From positions 1 through 12,842 of the forward strand of contig NZ_JBHFQG010000057.1 of assembly GCF_041949975.1 (NCBI RefSeq): 12,842 nucleotides of DNA. Direction: 5' to 3'. The translations under genes and the position numbers were made by a program. The notes below the pieces were generated by a model that had not been told where the DNA came from, did no database searches, and was given only the letters and a program-made list of their open reading frames with translations. Below are positions 11,191 through 12,842 of this stretch, in pieces. Every line of letters starts with the position of its first letter. Position 1 is the first letter of the stretch. The stretch comes from Alteribacillus sp041949975 (GTDB taxonomy: Bacteria > Bacillota > Bacilli > Bacillales > Marinococcaceae).

Positions 11191-11742
11191 TTAATTTTGA
11201 ACCCTCTTTTTTCTTACGTGTTCGATTAATGCAAATAAAATGCGCTCCTCTTTATCTTCAAAATCCTGGTCCATAAGGATGCGCTCCCCATTGTAAAGGA
11301 AGGCATCCAGTAAATACGGGATACGCGGAGTCTTGTATCCTCGTTTGTGCTGAGAGACTTCTTCCCATACATGCTTTTCAAAGGATTTGGAATACCCTCT
11401 GTGCTGCACACATTCCTGGATGCGTGTCTTTTTCAGCTCAATAAAATCCTCAAATATATTCCTTTGAATCACTTCCCACCACATTTCCGCGCGAGCCTGC
11501 TCCTTGATCTCCTTTTTTGCAACATTTGTTGTTTTACTAGATCCAAAAATCTGGTCTGGAGACCTATCTCGGATAAAGGCGTAAAGATCCTCCTCGCTAA
11601 TCCGCCATCCTTCTTTACGTGAACGAGGTGGTTCCCCTTGAATGGTCCCATTACGCAGCCATCGTCGTACACTCTCGATGTGTGTCGTGATTTTATAGGA
11701 TTTTAATACGTCAAAAGCCTCTTCCACGCTATACATTTTCAT
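11191..11742 (-). CDS. HTH regulator with MerR/excisionase-like head
   Basis: A 183-residue protein. Residues 3-60 (YSVEEAFDVLKSYKITTHIE, SVRRWLRNG and a wing-like GWRISEEDLYAFI) form a MerR/excisionase-type winged helix. The rest (75-183) is helical, rich in Trp, Glu and Lys, with no domain that I know. The ATG at 11742 has AAAGGGTGTG upstream; an upstream extension to 11814 runs through the promoter and is rejected. The promoter region holds a 13-bp inverted repeat around the -10 box, and the same promoter type occurs before the broken small gene near 12299. It is therefore a good candidate for an autorepressor that also controls the neighbouring Hfq-like operon. Unlike MerR proper, the C-terminus does not look like a metal- or drug-binding domain. 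Confidence 0.7.
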   Translation of the reverse strand: MKMYSVEEAFDVLKSYKITTHIESVRRWLRNGTIQGEPPRSRKEGWRISEEDLYAFIRDRSPDQIFGSSKTTNVAKKEIKEQARAEMWWEVIQRNIFEDFIELKKTRIQECVQHRGYSKSFEKHVWEEVSQHKRGYKTPRIPYLLDAFLYNGERILMDQDFEDKEERILFALIEHVRKKRVQN

Positions 11743-11755
11743 GCCAACACACCCT

Positions 11756-11802
11756 TTAATACAACAATTATTGTTTTCATTATACAATGATTGTTGTATT
11801 AA
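11756..11802 (-). promoter_or_regulatory. Promoter and double-palindrome operator of the HTH gene
   Basis: TTAATACAACAAT (11756-11768) and ATTGTTGTATTAA (11790-11802) are perfect inverted copies. Each contains or borders a smaller palindrome: AACAATtATTGTT (11763-11775) and ACAATgATTGT (11784-11794). The minus-strand -10 box TATAAT (11784 to 11779) lies between them, so a bound protein would cover the promoter. The -35 box is weak (TTTTAT, 17 bases upstream). Confidence 0.65.
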
Positions 11803-11829
11803 TAAAAGATACATAAATGGAATGGTGTT

Positions 11830-11900
11830 GTTTAGCTACTACTTTTTTTAGAGAGGAGCTAAACACGAAATCACCCCGGGGGGTCGTCCGTGTCTTTTTA
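11830..11900. terminator. Two adjacent hairpins between the Hfq-like and HTH genes
   Basis: GTTTAGCT (11830-11837) pairs with AGCTAAAC (11857-11864). ACACG plus ACCCC (11863-11877) pairs with GGGGT plus CGTGT (11880-11893) across an internal loop, followed on the plus strand by CTTTTTA. Coming from the minus strand this stem stands directly after the Hfq-like stop codon, so it probably ends that transcript. Confidence 0.5.
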
Positions 11901-12098
11901 AATAATATATTTCACAGAACCCTTAAACACGTTCACTTCTATAGGTTGATCTTCTTTCGTTACTTCTAGCAACATATCGTACTGAAACACCTTTATTAAC
12001 TTCCCTCGCAGTACTTTCCCGTCCAAAAAATAAATAGCAACTTCTTCCCCAATTTTTGATTCATAACCGTACACCTGTTTATTTTTATTTTTAGCCAT
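11898..12098 (-). CDS. Hfq-like LSm-fold protein, plasmid type
   Basis: A 66-residue protein. From residue 18 on, the sequence follows the Sm1 pattern of Hfq (VAIYFLDGKVLRGKLIKVFQ, YDMLLEV, compare Hfq xVFLxNGxxLxGxIxxFDxFxxLL), and the Sm2-like end is VNVFKGSVKYII in place of Hfq YKHAISTI. The usual N-terminal helix is replaced by a short Lys/Asn/Gln segment, and the conserved Gln8-like and His57-like RNA-binding residues are not evident, so RNA binding may differ. Hfq proteins form ring hexamers that pair small RNAs with targets; Bacillus anthracis pXO1 carries a divergent extra Hfq, which is the nearest known parallel. GGAGGT stands eight bases before the ATG. It lies downstream of a frameshifted small gene on the same strand. 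Another LSm or SH3-like small protein is possible. Confidence 0.6.
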   Translation of the reverse strand: MAKNKNKQVYGYESKIGEEVAIYFLDGKVLRGKLIKVFQYDMLLEVTKEDQPIEVNVFKGSVKYII

Positions 12099-12177
12099 TC
12101 TACTCTACCTCCATTTCGTTATATAACTGGCCATTAGTAGCCTGTTCCTCTTTTTCTATGTAAGAGAACTCAGTTGT

Positions 12178-12299
12178 TTATGATAGCATACCCATTTCAC
12201 ATAGCTTCCCAGATTCCTTGAACATTCCAAAGCACAAAATGAATGGTTTGCCTTCTGGATTCAACGAGAAAGACTGCTCCTTGATTTCTTCTTTTACAT
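12178..12299 (-). pseudogene. Small gene (about 40 residues) broken right after its start codon
   Basis: The ATG at 12299 sits in a context (GGGATGTTGGCATG) closely matching that of the HTH gene start (GGGTGTGTTGGCATG), but is followed by TAA. One base later the frame is open: VKEEIKEQSFSLNPEGKPFI, LCFGMFKESGKLCEMGML and Ser, to a stop at 12178. One added base (for example ATGG for ATG) gives a 40-residue protein. It has its own operator-bearing promoter and lies about 80 bases upstream of the Hfq-like gene, so it was probably the first gene of that operon. Family unknown. Confidence 0.5.
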
Positions 12300-12330
12300 G
12301 CCAACATCCCTTTAACACAACACAAGTAGC

Positions 12331-12360
12331 TTATTAATACAATATTCGTTGTATTAATAA
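12331..12360 (-). promoter_or_regulatory. Operator palindrome related to that of the HTH gene
   Basis: TTATTAATACAA (12331-12342) and TTGTATTAATAA (12349-12360) form a perfect 12+6+12 palindrome with the same TTAATACAA half-site as 11756-11802. The sequence from here to the ATG at 12299 also resembles the HTH leader (CCCTTTAAnACAACA in both on the plus strand), so the control region is duplicated. Confidence 0.65.
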
Positions 12361-12433
12361 AGAGAAAGGAAGGGGGCTTTCCTGGCTGCTTCTATTTCTT
12401 TAAGAGGCGGGATTGCCCTTAAGAATGGGAGCA

Positions 12434-12739
12434 TCATTCCTTACTGACCCCTAACCAATCTATATTAGGGTATACAGGAAGTTGTTTTTCCCTTTCTTTC
12501 TCTTTCCGCACCTGAGCATACTGGTTATATCTATCTTCGAAGATAGATTTGAAGTATTGAGGAGTACTCTTCTCCCCTTCGATGTAAGCAAAGTCTATCA
12601 GGGTATGGTCTAAGCTGTTCCAATGATCTTTATTCATGTGACGAGGCAATTTCAAGGCAATTCTGTAAGCATCTTCTTTTACGGTATCCAACACATGAGG
12701 ATGTCCAAGGAGCTTGGAGTGATATTTGGTATAGCCCAC
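12434..12739 (-). CDS. Unknown protein, probably 5'-truncated
   Basis: The frame gives 101 residues from GTG 12739, with AAGG nearby, and stays open six more codons upstream (to 12757, reading WLHNKVGYTKYHS), after which a stop ends it. Because the protein-like sequence begins before the GTG and has no good start, I think its 5' end was lost. Visible features are His- and Tyr-rich segments (KLLGHPHVLDTVKEDAYRIA), an 'RHMNKDHW' stretch, and a basic helical tail (VRKEKEREKQLPVYPNIDWL). No family recognised. Confidence 0.5.
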   Translation of the reverse strand: MGYTKYHSKLLGHPHVLDTVKEDAYRIALKLPRHMNKDHWNSLDHTLIDFAYIEGEKSTPQYFKSIFEDRYNQYAQVRKEKEREKQLPVYPNIDWLGVSKE

Positions 12740-12745
12740 CTTATT

Positions 12746-12842
12746 ATGCAGCCACAGTCAAACTGGATGGTTATGTTTGGTGTCGTCTTAGTGTTTACTT
12801 TTCCTGCTTATCTTATTATAGGGCTTCCAGTTTCTGTTCTTG
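12746..12842 (+). CDS. Start of a membrane protein, cut by the window end
   Basis: ATG at 12746 opens a frame reading MQPQSNWMVMFGVVLVFTFP, then AYLIIGLPVSVL to the last base. The run from residue 8 on is a hydrophobic membrane segment. There is no Shine-Dalgarno sequence before the ATG, so the start may be elsewhere or the gene may have been joined here by recombination; its first bases overlap the opposite-strand gene. Too short to classify. Confidence 0.45.
   Translation, partial: MQPQSNWMVMFGVVLVFTFPAYLIIGLPVSVL

Overview
The window reads as part of a low-GC Gram-positive plasmid, most likely from a Bacillaceae member. The grounds are strong AGGAGG-type ribosome binding sites, sigma-A-type promoters (TTGAAA/TTGATA with 17-bp spacers), a DUF3967-type HTH/coiled-coil protein, an Hfq-like LSm protein of a kind known on pXO1-like Bacillus plasmids, short tyrosine recombinases, a toxin-antitoxin pair, and many broken genes. 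There are no rRNA, tRNA or CRISPR features.

Layout. At 1-1000 a minus-strand winged-helix gene (43-738), probably the replication initiator, is preceded by a leader that looks like an antisense-RNA attenuation switch: mRNA promoter at 963-991, antisense RNA at about 843-952 with its own promoter and terminator, and three mutually exclusive pairing arms. At 1016-1870 is a plus-strand AbrB-type antitoxin / RelE-ParE-type toxin operon. At 1942-2697 is a DUF3967-type protein behind a long palindrome. At 2949-4348 are a frameshifted secreted-protein gene, a four-segment membrane protein and a second, truncated copy of the secreted protein. At 4406-5921 are a compact tyrosine recombinase, a small ribbon-helix-helix-like protein and an unknown protein. 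At 5922-6321 is decayed sequence, at 6322-6858 a GNAT acetyltransferase, and at 6964-7255 a putative short element with inverted repeat ends.

At 7328-9700, on the minus strand and very AT-rich, is the most notable region: a nine-codon ORF (MRNSHHEYR) with an ideal ribosome binding site, an RNA hairpin, a radical SAM/SPASM protein and a MATE-family exporter overlapping it by ATGA. I read this as a candidate RiPP (ribosomally made, modified peptide) cassette with an exceptionally short precursor. It lies between the putative element and a recombinase remnant (9814-10080).

At 10080-12842 are a third fragment of the secreted-protein family, a frameshifted 49-residue gene, a nearly G-free tract, a perfect 20-bp inverted repeat with a 17-nt loop, an HTH regulator, a plasmid Hfq-like gene, a frameshifted small gene that shares promoter/operator sequence with the HTH gene, and two incomplete genes at a head-to-head junction. 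At least three genes are broken by a single-base shift, so either the replicon is decaying or the assembly has indel errors.
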